Source: Streptomyces sp. NBC_00582 (GTDB lineage: Bacteria; Actinomycetota; Actinomycetes; Streptomycetales; Streptomycetaceae). Taken from it: 64,000 bases of DNA. The notes beneath the pieces are model-generated. The model was not told where the DNA came from and made no database searches. It saw only the letters and a list, made by a program, of their open reading frames with translations. Position 1 is the first letter of the stretch; each line of letters begins with the position of its first letter. The translations under genes were made by a program, and so were the position numbers. Positions 18,645-25,962 of the stretch are shown piece after piece. The stretch is taken from positions 10,230,001 to 10,294,000 of the forward strand of contig NZ_CP107772.1 in assembly GCF_036345155.1 (NCBI RefSeq), read 5' to 3'.

Positions 18645-20041
18645 GCGGCACGACCCTCGACAGCACCGCGGCAGCCCCGGTGGCCGTGGTCCACATCATC
18701 CGCGGCGAGGTCGACGAAGGCCCGCACGTCGGCCACGGCCGCCCCGGAGCCGCCTTCACCGCACCGGCCCTCGCCCTGGACCGCCTCGTATGGCCCCGCA
18801 CCGAACCGGGGCCCGCCTTCCAGACACCCACCGCCGAGATCGTCGACCTGCTCGTGGCGACCGGCGACGCCCTCAAGGCGGACCCGGACGGCCTCCTCGC
18901 CGAAGCCCTGGAGCGAATGACAGCCGTCAGCCCGCTCCCCGCCGAGGTCCTCGAACGCGCCTACGCCGTGCTCTGGCGCAGCTTCCGACGCCCCGCCCTG
19001 TACGCCCAGATCGACCATGAACTCGGCGGCGCCGACGTGCTCGACGGCTGGCGCGAGGTGCGCCTGCCCGAGGGCCGGATCGCGGCCACCCGCGCCTACC
19101 CGCCACGCCTCGTGCACATCATCGCCGGCAACGCCCCCGGTGTCGCCGCGATGTCCGTGGTGCGCGGCGCCCTCACCAAGGGCGTCAATCTGCTGAAGCT
19201 GCCCTCGAACGACCTGTTCACGACGACCGCGATCCTGCGCACGATGGCCTCCGTCGCCCCCGGCCACCCCGTCGTGCGCTCGTTCTCCGCCGCCTACTGG
19301 CGCGGCGGCGACGAGGCGGTGGAGAGCGTGCTGTTCCGCCCCCAGTTCTTCGACAAGCTCGTCGCCTGGGGCGGCGAGGCCACGATCCGCGGGGCACTGC
19401 GCTACGTCGGCCCGGGATTCGAGCTGGTCTCCTTCGACCCGAAGACCTCCATCTCGCTGATCGGCCGTGAGGCCTTCGCGACCCCCGAGAGCCTGGCCGA
19501 GGCCGCGGAGGCGGGAGCCGCCGACGCCACCTTCTTCAACCAACAGGCGTGTGTGGCCAGCCGCTTCCAGTTCGTCGAGGGATCCCCCGCGGACGCCGAC
19601 CGCTACGCCGCCCTGCTGTGCGAACGCCTCGGCGTGGCAAGGGAGTTCAGCTCGGCACACGGCCCGCGCGTCGCCTCCGAACTGCGCGAGGAGATCGACG
19701 TGCTGCGCTCCCTCGCGCCCGACTACCGGGTGTGGGGCGGTTACGACGGCACCGGCCTGGTCATCCGCTCCCCGGAACCGGTGGACTTCCACCCCGACGG
19801 AAAGATCGTCAACGTCGTCCCGGTTCCCGCGCTGACCGACGCCGTCGCGCACGCCGGAGTCGCCACCCAGACGGTCGGCGTGTACCCCGACGCCCGCAAG
19901 GCGCACCTGCGCGACGCCCTCGCCTGCGCCGGCGTCCAGCGCGTGGTGTCCCTCGGCGGGGCGGGCGGCATGCCACCGGGCCTCTCGCACGACGGCTTCT
20001 ACCCGCTGCAGCGGCTCATGCGCTGGGTGAACGACGAGTGA
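18641..20041 (+). CDS. LuxC-like acyl-CoA/acyl-enzyme reductase (aldehyde-forming)
   Basis: 466 aa, ATG overlapping the LuxE-like stop. The PF05893 LuxC pattern is visible: VHIIAGNAPGVAAMSVVRGA, LLKLPSNDLFTTT, FVEGSP and the active-site block FFNQQACVASRF with Cys304 as the likely acyl acceptor. The C-terminal VVSLGGAGGMPPGLSHDG also fits. The family reduces acyl thioesters to aldehydes with NADPH. Bioluminescence operons also hold luxA, luxB and luxD, and none is nearby, so a metabolic role in this catabolic locus is likely. Last gene of the liv-lux run. Confidence 0.85.
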   Translation: MSGTTLDSTAAAPVAVVHIIRGEVDEGPHVGHGRPGAAFTAPALALDRLVWPRTEPGPAFQTPTAEIVDLLVATGDALKADPDGLLAEALERMTAVSPLPAEVLERAYAVLWRSFRRPALYAQIDHELGGADVLDGWREVRLPEGRIAATRAYPPRLVHIIAGNAPGVAAMSVVRGALTKGVNLLKLPSNDLFTTTAILRTMASVAPGHPVVRSFSAAYWRGGDEAVESVLFRPQFFDKLVAWGGEATIRGALRYVGPGFELVSFDPKTSISLIGREAFATPESLAEAAEAGAADATFFNQQACVASRFQFVEGSPADADRYAALLCERLGVAREFSSAHGPRVASELREEIDVLRSLAPDYRVWGGYDGTGLVIRSPEPVDFHPDGKIVNVVPVPALTDAVAHAGVATQTVGVYPDARKAHLRDALACAGVQRVVSLGGAGGMPPGLSHDGFYPLQRLMRWVNDE

Positions 20042-20648
20042 CCCCTGGGGCGTCCCGCCACGGACCGAAAGGAGGGGCCCCTCTGCATGGCCGGCCAGGG
20101 CACATGGTGAGCGCGAAGGAGACGAGCGGCCGCATCACCGACGTCCGCCGGACCGGCGCCACGGCTCGCATCACCACACCGCGCCACAGCGCGACGGCCA
20201 ACTCTCGCCGGCGTCCGCAGTGCCGCCGTCAGCGAGAAGCGTCCAGCGCCTGCGGCACGGTCCGGCACGTCGTCACCCGAACGGACTCCGGCGAGGCCTT
20301 GTGCGGCCCCTGCCGCATCGTCGTCGAGGCGTGCGACCACGATGCGGAGGACCCAGCGGGCCAGTCCCGCCGGACTTCCGGCGAGCACTGTGCCACTCCC
20401 GCTACGGCGAGGACCCCGCTCACCGACAACCGTCCGCCCCGTGCGGCGGGATCACGACCCCCCGCCGCCGCGGCCTGTACAAAGCCCGCGCAGTACCAGC
20501 CCGCTGGCGTGAACTGCTCGGCGACGAGAAGGGCGCGGCGCGCGGCGCGCCCGGAACTCCGGATGGCCTGTCACAGCGACTCGTCCGGCACCAGCAGGTG
20601 AACGATCCCCAGGTCGGCAGTTGGCGGCCTGACGGAGAGGGTCCGCAG
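20042..20648. other. Gene-poor stretch
   Basis: About 600 bp without a convincing gene. Open frames on both strands (for example 20104-20601 +) are Arg/Pro/Ser-rich and look like GC-driven noise. A 12-bp palindrome GAGGGGCCCCTC at 20072-20083 follows the LuxC-like gene, but it has no loop. Confidence 0.5.
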
Positions 20649-20864
20649 TCAACGACCTTCCCGGCGGCGCTCGCCGAACCGGCGCAGCACCCGTACCAGA
20701 CGCCACACTCCGGCTGTCGCTCCGAGCAGCGCGCCCCCCTCCAACATGTTTTTCTCCACCGAACCGGAGAGACCGAGGGCCAGTGCGAGGGCCAGGGCGA
20801 CGGCGAGGACCGCCGCAGCCAGCGCGACGGCGGTCACCAGGGCGAAAACGATCTCCACCGTCAT
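20649..20864 (-). CDS. Small membrane protein
   Basis: 71 aa from ATG 20864, with AAGGA five bases upstream; an upstream in-frame ATG at 20903 has no ribosome site. One long hydrophobic helix (VTAVALAAAVLAVALALALA) is followed by a short Gly/Ala stretch and a basic tail ending RRFGERRREGR. This looks like a single-pass or hairpin membrane protein of unknown role. Monocistronic by appearance. I do not recognise the family. Confidence 0.55.
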   Translation of the reverse strand: MTVEIVFALVTAVALAAAVLAVALALALALGLSGSVEKNMLEGGALLGATAGVWRLVRVLRRFGERRREGR

Positions 20865-21173
20865 TGCGTCCTTTTCCCACCGCGACTCACGCCCCATGTC
20901 CATGCGGCAAGTCTCACATCACCGTCGGCCATGGCGCCTCCAGTCTCCTCTTGACCATGCGCACCTCACGTCCTTGCGTGACAGACGGGGATCACTCGTG
21001 CGACGAGACCGGCGGTCGGTGGGCGCAGGCCGACGCCGAGCAGTCTTCTGTCGCCGTGGGCGAGCGGGCCGGCCGCTTCCGCCGGACCGTTCCCCGTGTC
21101 AGTGGTGTCCGCACACCTCGGGGTGCGGCGCGCCGTCGCCGGCGGAGCGGTCAGGGGCGGAGGGGGTCTCGGA
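20865..21173. other. Non-coding stretch
   Basis: 309 bp between the small membrane protein (start) and the DinB gene (stop), both on the minus strand. No coding sequence, strong hairpin or repeat was noticed. Confidence 0.45.
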
Positions 21174-21683
21174 TCAGGCGCCGACCGTGCCGTCCACGCC
21201 CTCGCGGAGGAAGTCCGCGTGGCCGTTGTGCCGGCCGTACTCCAGGATCATGTGGAGCATCACCATCCGCAGGGACACGTCCTCGCCCCAGCGCGGCTGG
21301 TGCCCGGCGACGTCCAGGGACTCGGCCGCGCTCTCGATGCGGCGCGAGTGCTCGACCTCGGCCTCCCACTTCGCGAACGCCTCCTCGGCGATCGCGCCCG
21401 TGGTGTCGTACGCGGCCTGGAAGTCGAACTCCTTCTCCGACCAGACCATCGGGGCGGCGTGGTCGTCGAACACCCGGCGGAACCAGGCCCGTTCCACCTC
21501 GGCCATGTGCCGGACCAGGGCGAGCAGGGAGAGGGCCGACGGTGGGCTCGACCGCTCCTTGAGCTGTTCCTCCGTCAGGCCCTCGCACTTCATCGCCAGC
21601 GTGGCCCGGTGGAAATCCAGGAACGCCCGCAGCGTTTCGCGCTCCGTGCCGAAGAGGGGTGGGCCTGTGCGTTCGACGGTCAC
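21174..21683 (-). CDS. DinB/DUF664-family protein
   Basis: 169 aa from GTG 21683, preceded by GGGAGGAA; the ORF could extend to 21728 without support. Four-helix-bundle DinB pattern with LLALVRHMAEVERAWFRRVF near the middle and MVMLHMILEYGRHNGHADFL at the end. Their histidines form the typical three-His metal site. Actinobacterial members include mycothiol-dependent transferases, but the substrate is not evident. Divergent from the hot-dog-like gene at 21770. Confidence 0.85.
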   Translation of the reverse strand: MTVERTGPPLFGTERETLRAFLDFHRATLAMKCEGLTEEQLKERSSPPSALSLLALVRHMAEVERAWFRRVFDDHAAPMVWSEKEFDFQAAYDTTGAIAEEAFAKWEAEVEHSRRIESAAESLDVAGHQPRWGEDVSLRMVMLHMILEYGRHNGHADFLREGVDGTVGA

Positions 21684-21769
21684 GGTGGGTTCCTCCCGGG
21701 GCTCGCTGGACAGTCGAACGTACCCCACGCCTCCGGCCGCCGGGGACGGGGATGTGATGCAGTGGGCTC

Positions 21770-22486
21770 ATGACCGATATCGAGACCCTCACCGTGCCCG
21801 GCCATCTGCGGGGTTATCCCGGGGTGGCGTTCGGCGGATACGTGGCGGGGGTGCTCGCCGGGCGGACAGCGGCGGGGACCGTACGGGTGGACTTCCGACG
21901 GCCCACCCCGGTGGAGGAGCCGGTGGAGCTCGCGGGGACCGCCGACGGCGGAGCTGTGCTCACCTGTGCGGACGCCGTGCTCGCGGTGGCCGTGCCCGAC
22001 GAGCTGGACATCGAGGTGCCCGCACCGCCCTCCTGGGCCGAGGCGTCGGCGGCGGCCGAGGCATATCGGGAGGCTCCGCCGCAAGGCACCGTGGACTGCT
22101 TCGGATGCGGGCTCGACCGCACACCCGACACCGGGCTCCGTCTGCACTGCGGGGCCGTCCCCGGACGGGACCTGGTGGCCACCGCGTGGGCTGCCGGGCC
22201 CGCGCTCGCCGACCCGGAGGGAATGCTGCCGCCGGAGCTCGTGTGGGGGGCGCTGGACTGCCCTGGAAACGCGGCGGGGCGGCTGCGGGGGAGCCTGCGG
22301 GAGGGGGCGGTGACGGCCTCGCTCACGGCTCGGCTGCTCCGGCCGGTACCGGTTTCCTCGCGGCTGGTGTCGTATGCGTGGGTGCTCTCGGAGGAAGGGC
22401 GGAAGCACCGGATGGGCGTCGCCCTGACCACGGACCGGGGCGATCTCCACGCGATCGCCTCGGCGCTCTGGGTGGACCGCCGGTAG
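21770..22486 (+). CDS. Hot-dog-fold-like hypothetical protein with CxxC motif
   Basis: 238 aa. N-terminal GVAFGGYVAGVLAGRT, then RVDFRRPTPVEEPVEL, then VDCFGCGLDRTPDTGLRLH, and a second half with LSYAWVLSEEGRKHRM-like beta strands. The duplicated strand-helix pattern suggests a double hot-dog thioesterase-like fold, though no catalytic Asp/Glu is certain. It stands alone downstream of a divergent promoter and is followed by a strong hairpin. Confidence 0.6.
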   Translation: MTDIETLTVPGHLRGYPGVAFGGYVAGVLAGRTAAGTVRVDFRRPTPVEEPVELAGTADGGAVLTCADAVLAVAVPDELDIEVPAPPSWAEASAAAEAYREAPPQGTVDCFGCGLDRTPDTGLRLHCGAVPGRDLVATAWAAGPALADPEGMLPPELVWGALDCPGNAAGRLRGSLREGAVTASLTARLLRPVPVSSRLVSYAWVLSEEGRKHRMGVALTTDRGDLHAIASALWVDRR

Positions 22487-22488
22487 GC

Positions 22489-22521
22489 CCCGAGGGTCGG
22501 CGGCCTCGGCCGACCTTCGGG
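22489..22521 (+). terminator. Hairpin terminator after 21770-22486
   Basis: A 13-bp stem (one G-U pair) starting CCCGAGGGTCGGC and closing GCCGACCTTCGGG around a 7-base loop, 2 bases after the stop. Typical of Streptomyces terminators lacking a U-tract. Confidence 0.7.
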
Positions 22522-22981
22522 CACCGCATCCCGTCACAAGGCGTCAGGTCGACGTCCAGAGCATCGCGGGTTCCAGGCCGTCCTCGGTCTCCTCAACAAC
22601 CTCCGCCGTACCGCCGGTGAAAGGTCCCGCAGCCGCATCCGTGGGCGCCGCGCGCCGTGCCGGTGCGCCACCCCCGGCCGCGGACCGGGTCCGCGATCAC
22701 CGGAGGTCGGCGGATGCGCTGGTAGCGGCCCGCTGCCCGGGCCTGCCCGGGCCTGCTCGACCGCCTCGGCCGCATCGCCGAGCGGCTGATCACCGACGCG
22801 GTCGAGGACTCCTACGACCTGGCCGCCGAGCGGCTGCCGCGAGGCGACCGTCCCAGAGCCGGGCGCGCGGCGTCGGGAAGACCACCATCGCGCCCGTCCT
22901 CGAAGACGGCCGCGACATGGCAGTTGAGCCGGCGTGCCGGCCACCTTCCCCGGTTCGGCGGAAGCACCCCCAGCCATCGAT
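22522..22981. other. Gene-poor stretch with a possible coding relic
   Basis: 460 bp without an intact gene. On the + strand around 22751-22850 a short frame reads RIAERLITDAVEDSYDLAA, which has natural protein composition. It is bounded by non-coding sequence and may be the residue of a decayed gene. I do not recognise it. Confidence 0.35.
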
Positions 22982-23001
22982 GGTAAGTGGACCGACTTGC
23001 C
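22982..23001. promoter_or_regulatory. Operator copy 1 of the SDR-TetR operon
   Basis: GGTAAGTGGACCGACTTGCC: 7-bp arms GGTAAGT/ACTTGCC with one mismatch and a 6-bp spacer. The same 20-bp pattern recurs exactly 50 bp downstream, so a repressor can bind two sites on one helix face. Confidence 0.65.
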
Positions 23002-23026
23002 TTAAGGGTGGTGCGGGAGTTACCTT
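22997..23026 (+). promoter_or_regulatory. Candidate promoter of the SDR-TetR operon
   Basis: TTGCCT (22997-23002) and TACCTT (23021-23026) with 18-bp spacing sit between and overlapping the two operator copies, where a repressor would block RNA polymerase. Confidence 0.45.
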
Positions 23027-23031
23027 CAGAT

Positions 23032-23051
23032 GGTGAGTCCATCGACTTATC
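23032..23051. promoter_or_regulatory. Operator copy 2 of the SDR-TetR operon
   Basis: GGTGAGTCCATCGACTTATC shares the GGTRAGT-N6-ACTTRYC pattern of copy 1 at 22982 and lies 26 bp before the SDR start. Confidence 0.65.
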
Positions 23052-23077
23052 TTACTTCTCGGCGAGGAACAGCGAAC

Positions 23078-23839
23078 ATGAATCGTCTTGTGGGCAAGCG
23101 CGCCCTCATCACCGGCGGCACGAGCGGGATCGGTCTGGCGACCGCGCAGCGTTTCGTCGCGGAGGGGGCCGACGTGCTGGTCACGGGCGTCACCCCCGCC
23201 AGCATCGACAGGGCCCGGCAGATCCTCGGGGACAAGGTGCCGGTGGTGCAGGCCGACGCCCGCGATCTCGATGCCCAGCGCGGCCTGGCCAAGCAGGTGC
23301 GCGAGCACTTCGGCGAGCTTGACGTGGCGTTCCTGAACGCCGGCGTCTCGGACTGGCGGCCGTTCGAGGAGCACACGGAGGACAGCTACGACCGGCTCTT
23401 CGACATCAACGTCAAGAGCGTCTTCTTCCTCACCCAGGCCCTGGTGCCCGTGCTGGCCAACCCGTCCTCGGTCATCCTCAACGCGTCCAACAGCGCGCAC
23501 GGCGGCTACGGGAATTCGAACGCCTACGCCGCGACGAAGGCGGCTGTCGGCTCCCTGATGCGGTCGTGGAACGCGGACCTGCTCACCTCGCACGGCATCC
23601 GGTTCAACGCGGTCAGCCCCGGCCCGGTGGACACCCCGCTGTACTCCGCTTCCAAGCTCGGGATCGAGGACCCCGCGGTGCAGGCGGCGGTCGTGGAGGG
23701 GATCAGCTCCACCATCCCGCTGGGACGCATGGGTCTGCCCGAGGAGGTCGCGGAGGCCGTCGTCTACCTGGCCTCGGATGCCTCCGCCTTCGCGGTGGGC
23801 CAGGACCTTATCCTGGACGGAGGCCAGACCGTCCTCTGA
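23078..23839 (+). CDS. SDR-family oxidoreductase
   Basis: 253 aa from ATG 23078 behind GAGGAA; an in-frame codon at 23030 is upstream of operator 2 and unlikely. TGGTSGIGLA cofactor loop, FLNAGVSD in the NNAG position, and the catalytic set in NASNSAHGGYGNSNAYAATK. This is the NADPH-binding SDR type induced with a TetR partner 39 bp downstream. Such pairs usually detoxify or metabolise a small molecule sensed by the regulator. Confidence 0.92.
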   Translation: MNRLVGKRALITGGTSGIGLATAQRFVAEGADVLVTGVTPASIDRARQILGDKVPVVQADARDLDAQRGLAKQVREHFGELDVAFLNAGVSDWRPFEEHTEDSYDRLFDINVKSVFFLTQALVPVLANPSSVILNASNSAHGGYGNSNAYAATKAAVGSLMRSWNADLLTSHGIRFNAVSPGPVDTPLYSASKLGIEDPAVQAAVVEGISSTIPLGRMGLPEEVAEAVVYLASDASAFAVGQDLILDGGQTVL

Positions 23840-23878
23840 CAGTGAGGACGCGGCCGGGGACGGGCGAGAGGCGTGGGC

Positions 23879-24565
23879 ATGTCGGTGGCGGACCGAGCAC
23901 AAACCGGTGACGACGCGTGCCCGACCGGGTATCACGCGCAGATCAAAGCGGAGAACCGCGCGCGCATCATCCGCGCCGCCCGCGACCTCTTCCTCGCCCG
24001 GGGATACGACAAGACTTCCCTCGCCCAGATCGCCAAGGAGGCCCGCGTCTCCACCGGCACCCTCTTCAAGCGGTACCCGACCAAGGCCGCGCTGTTCGCG
24101 GCCGTCACCGCCGAACAGTGGCAGCTGGACGTGGAGTACGCCGAACCACCCCCGCCCGGTGACCCCCGATACGGCCTGGACCACATCGGCCGCGACTACG
24201 CCTGCCTGGTTGCGCGGCCCGGCACGGCGGCACTGTGCCGGCTCATCATCACCGAACTTCCCCAGATGCCGGAACTCGCCGACATCGTCGGCACCGGCTT
24301 CGCCATCGACCGCGGACCCTTCTTCGACCGGCTCCGCGACTACCTGGAAGCCGAAGCGCAGGCCGGCACACTCGACTTCCGGTCGGCCGACGGACAGCCA
24401 CAGTCCGCATCCGCAGTGGCCGAACAGTTCCTCGGCATGATCTGCAGCCAGTTCCTGTGGCCCCAACTCGTACGAACGGACTTCGTCCCGCCCAACCCCA
24501 CCGACGCCGCGATCGTGGACGAAGCCGTCGCCCTCATGCTCACCCGCTACAGCACGGGATCCTGA
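23879..24565 (+). CDS. TetR-family transcriptional regulator
   Basis: 228 aa. ATG 23879 is 7 bases after GAGAGG (23866-23871); a GTG at 23873 would be too close to it. The helix-turn-helix lies at about residues 28-75 (IIRAARDLFLARGYDKTSL, then STGTLFKRYPTKAAL), followed by a TetR ligand-binding half. It is co-transcribed with the SDR and probably autoregulates through the paired operators at 22982 and 23032. Confidence 0.92.
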   Translation: MSVADRAQTGDDACPTGYHAQIKAENRARIIRAARDLFLARGYDKTSLAQIAKEARVSTGTLFKRYPTKAALFAAVTAEQWQLDVEYAEPPPPGDPRYGLDHIGRDYACLVARPGTAALCRLIITELPQMPELADIVGTGFAIDRGPFFDRLRDYLEAEAQAGTLDFRSADGQPQSASAVAEQFLGMICSQFLWPQLVRTDFVPPNPTDAAIVDEAVALMLTRYSTGS

Positions 24566-24738
24566 ACCTCGTGGGCAACCCTGTTTGGCCGGCTCGGTCT
24601 CGCTCATCGGCGGCCCGCCAGGGACATGCCGGCCGCCTCCGTCGGCGAGGGGTACTGATGATCGTCTTGTGATCCACCCCGGGCGAGGCGGCCGGCTGAC
24701 CCCGCGAGCGCCGCGTCAAACAGCTTTGTCGGCGACAG

Positions 24739-24990
24739 TCAGTCGCTTCGGCGCATCGCCGTGAGGATCACCTCGACCACGGACATCACGTGTGGTTCCT
24801 CCATCAGCGTCAGGTGGTCGCCCGGGACGTCCACCACCTCGAAAAAAGCAGTTCCCAGAAGAACCACACGAGGAGTTCGTCCTCGGTGTGGGGTTGGCAC
24901 TCGCCGGGCGTGACCGCCGTGGTGTCGAGTACGAACAGGTCGGTGATCTCCTCGCCCGCCGCCGTCAAGGCAGGCCATCTCGAAGGCCAC
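24739..24990 (-). pseudogene. Remnant of a modular PKS/NRPS thioesterase C-terminus
   Basis: Reading the minus strand in two frames gives VAFEMA, then TAAGEEITDLFVLDTTAV and EDELLVWFFWELLF, then VVDVPGDHLTLMEEPHV before the stop. This is the order of a type-I thioesterase ending, including the His-bearing GDHLTLM segment. At least two frameshifts separate the pieces. The upstream part is absent: the TnpB element abuts it at 24991. It is the only trace of a polyketide or peptide cluster here. Confidence 0.7.
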
Positions 24991-25056
24991 TTGACGTGCT
25001 CCCCGGCCTGAAGTCCAGGGACTCCGGCCTGGGCCGGCTGACTCTTCCGGGGGCTT
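24991..25056 (-). repeat. IS200/IS605-type right end adjoining tnpB (putative omegaRNA 3' region), copy 1
   Basis: 66 bp starting TTGACGTGCTCCCCGGCCTG on the + strand. It aligns without gaps to 45215-45280 (59 of 66 identical by my count). It lies immediately 3' of the tnpB coding end, where IS605-family elements carry the structured right end that is also the 3' part of the tnpB guide RNA. The outer end touches the thioesterase remnant. Confidence 0.65.
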
Positions 25057-25062
25057 TCTGCT

Positions 25063-25845
25063 TCACCGCGCCGTGCCGGTACTTTCGCCCTGGTCTTGCC
25101 GGCGCTCCACGAGGCGTTTGGCGTCTCCGCCCCGTCCGGCGGCGACGATTCGGCGTCCTTCGACGAGGACGTTGGATGCTGCGTCGTGGTCGCGGTCGTG
25201 CACGGTGCCGCACTCGCCGCACGTCAACTCACGGACGTGGAGAGGCTTCGGGCCGTCGCGGAACCCGCAGGCCGAGCAGACCTGCGAGGACGGGAAAGCG
25301 CGGGCCACCGTGGCGAAGGTGCGGCCGTGCAGAGCCGCCTTGTACTCCGGTATCCGCACGAACGCGGACCATCCCGCGTCGTGCACGGACTTGGCGAGCC
25401 GGGTGCGGCCGAGACCGGACGCCGCGAGGTCTTTCACGCACACCGCTTGGTTGGCGCGGATGATCTGTGCGGATGCCTTGTGGTGGAAGTCCCGGCGCCG
25501 GCCCGCCACCTTGGCGTGCTGGTGCGCGACCTTGACGCGGGCCTTGGCCCGGTTCTTCGATCCTTTGGCCTTGCGGGCCAGCTCCCGCTGACAGCGTTTG
25601 AGCTTCTTCTCGGCCCGGCGCAGGAAGCGCGGGCTGTCGATCTTGCTTCCGTCCGAGAGGACGGCGAAGGCGGACAGGCCGAGGTCGATACCGGCGTCGG
25701 TCTCCGCCTCGGGGAGGATGTCGGGCTCGGTGTCGACGACGAAGCTGAGGAAGTACCGGCCCGAGCTGTCCTTGGTGACGGTGAGAAGCTCGATGGCGGA
25801 TGCGCGGTAGTCCGGAGGTCCGTACCGGGAACAAAGGGACCGGCG
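25063..25845 (-). pseudogene. tnpB: TnpB (IS605-family RNA-guided nuclease), 5'-truncated
   Basis: The frame runs from about 25845 to a stop at 25063. Visible are RuvC-I GIDLGLSAFAVL, the Arg/Lys-rich helix KLKRCQRELARKAKGSKNRA, and the zinc finger/RuvC-III CSACGFRDGP then CGECGTVHDRDHDAASN. The RuvC-II site, normally (I/V)EDL, reads VCVKDL, so the catalytic Glu is Lys. The N-terminal wedge/REC half is missing: a TGA and unrelated sequence lie before the RuvC-I segment. Both defects indicate a dead nuclease. No tnpA transposase is present. Confidence 0.82.
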
Positions 25846-25962
25846 GGGTGCAGGGTGAGAAGACGATCACTCTCCAGGAAGGGCCAGCGTGTGGCGGCTT
25901 CCCGGAGAGGACCGCTGTCCGCTCCTTGGCGGAGGGCGGCCGTGGTCGGGCCGGCGGCGGGG

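Noticed and set aside
17301..20041. Possible bioluminescence operon
   Set aside because: Only luxC-like and luxE-like genes are present; no luciferase subunits or luxD anywhere in the window.
20104..20601. Open frame with several Cys residues (possible zinc protein)
   Set aside because: Arg/Ser/Thr/Pro-rich, no ribosome site, irregular Cys spacing; looks like noise.
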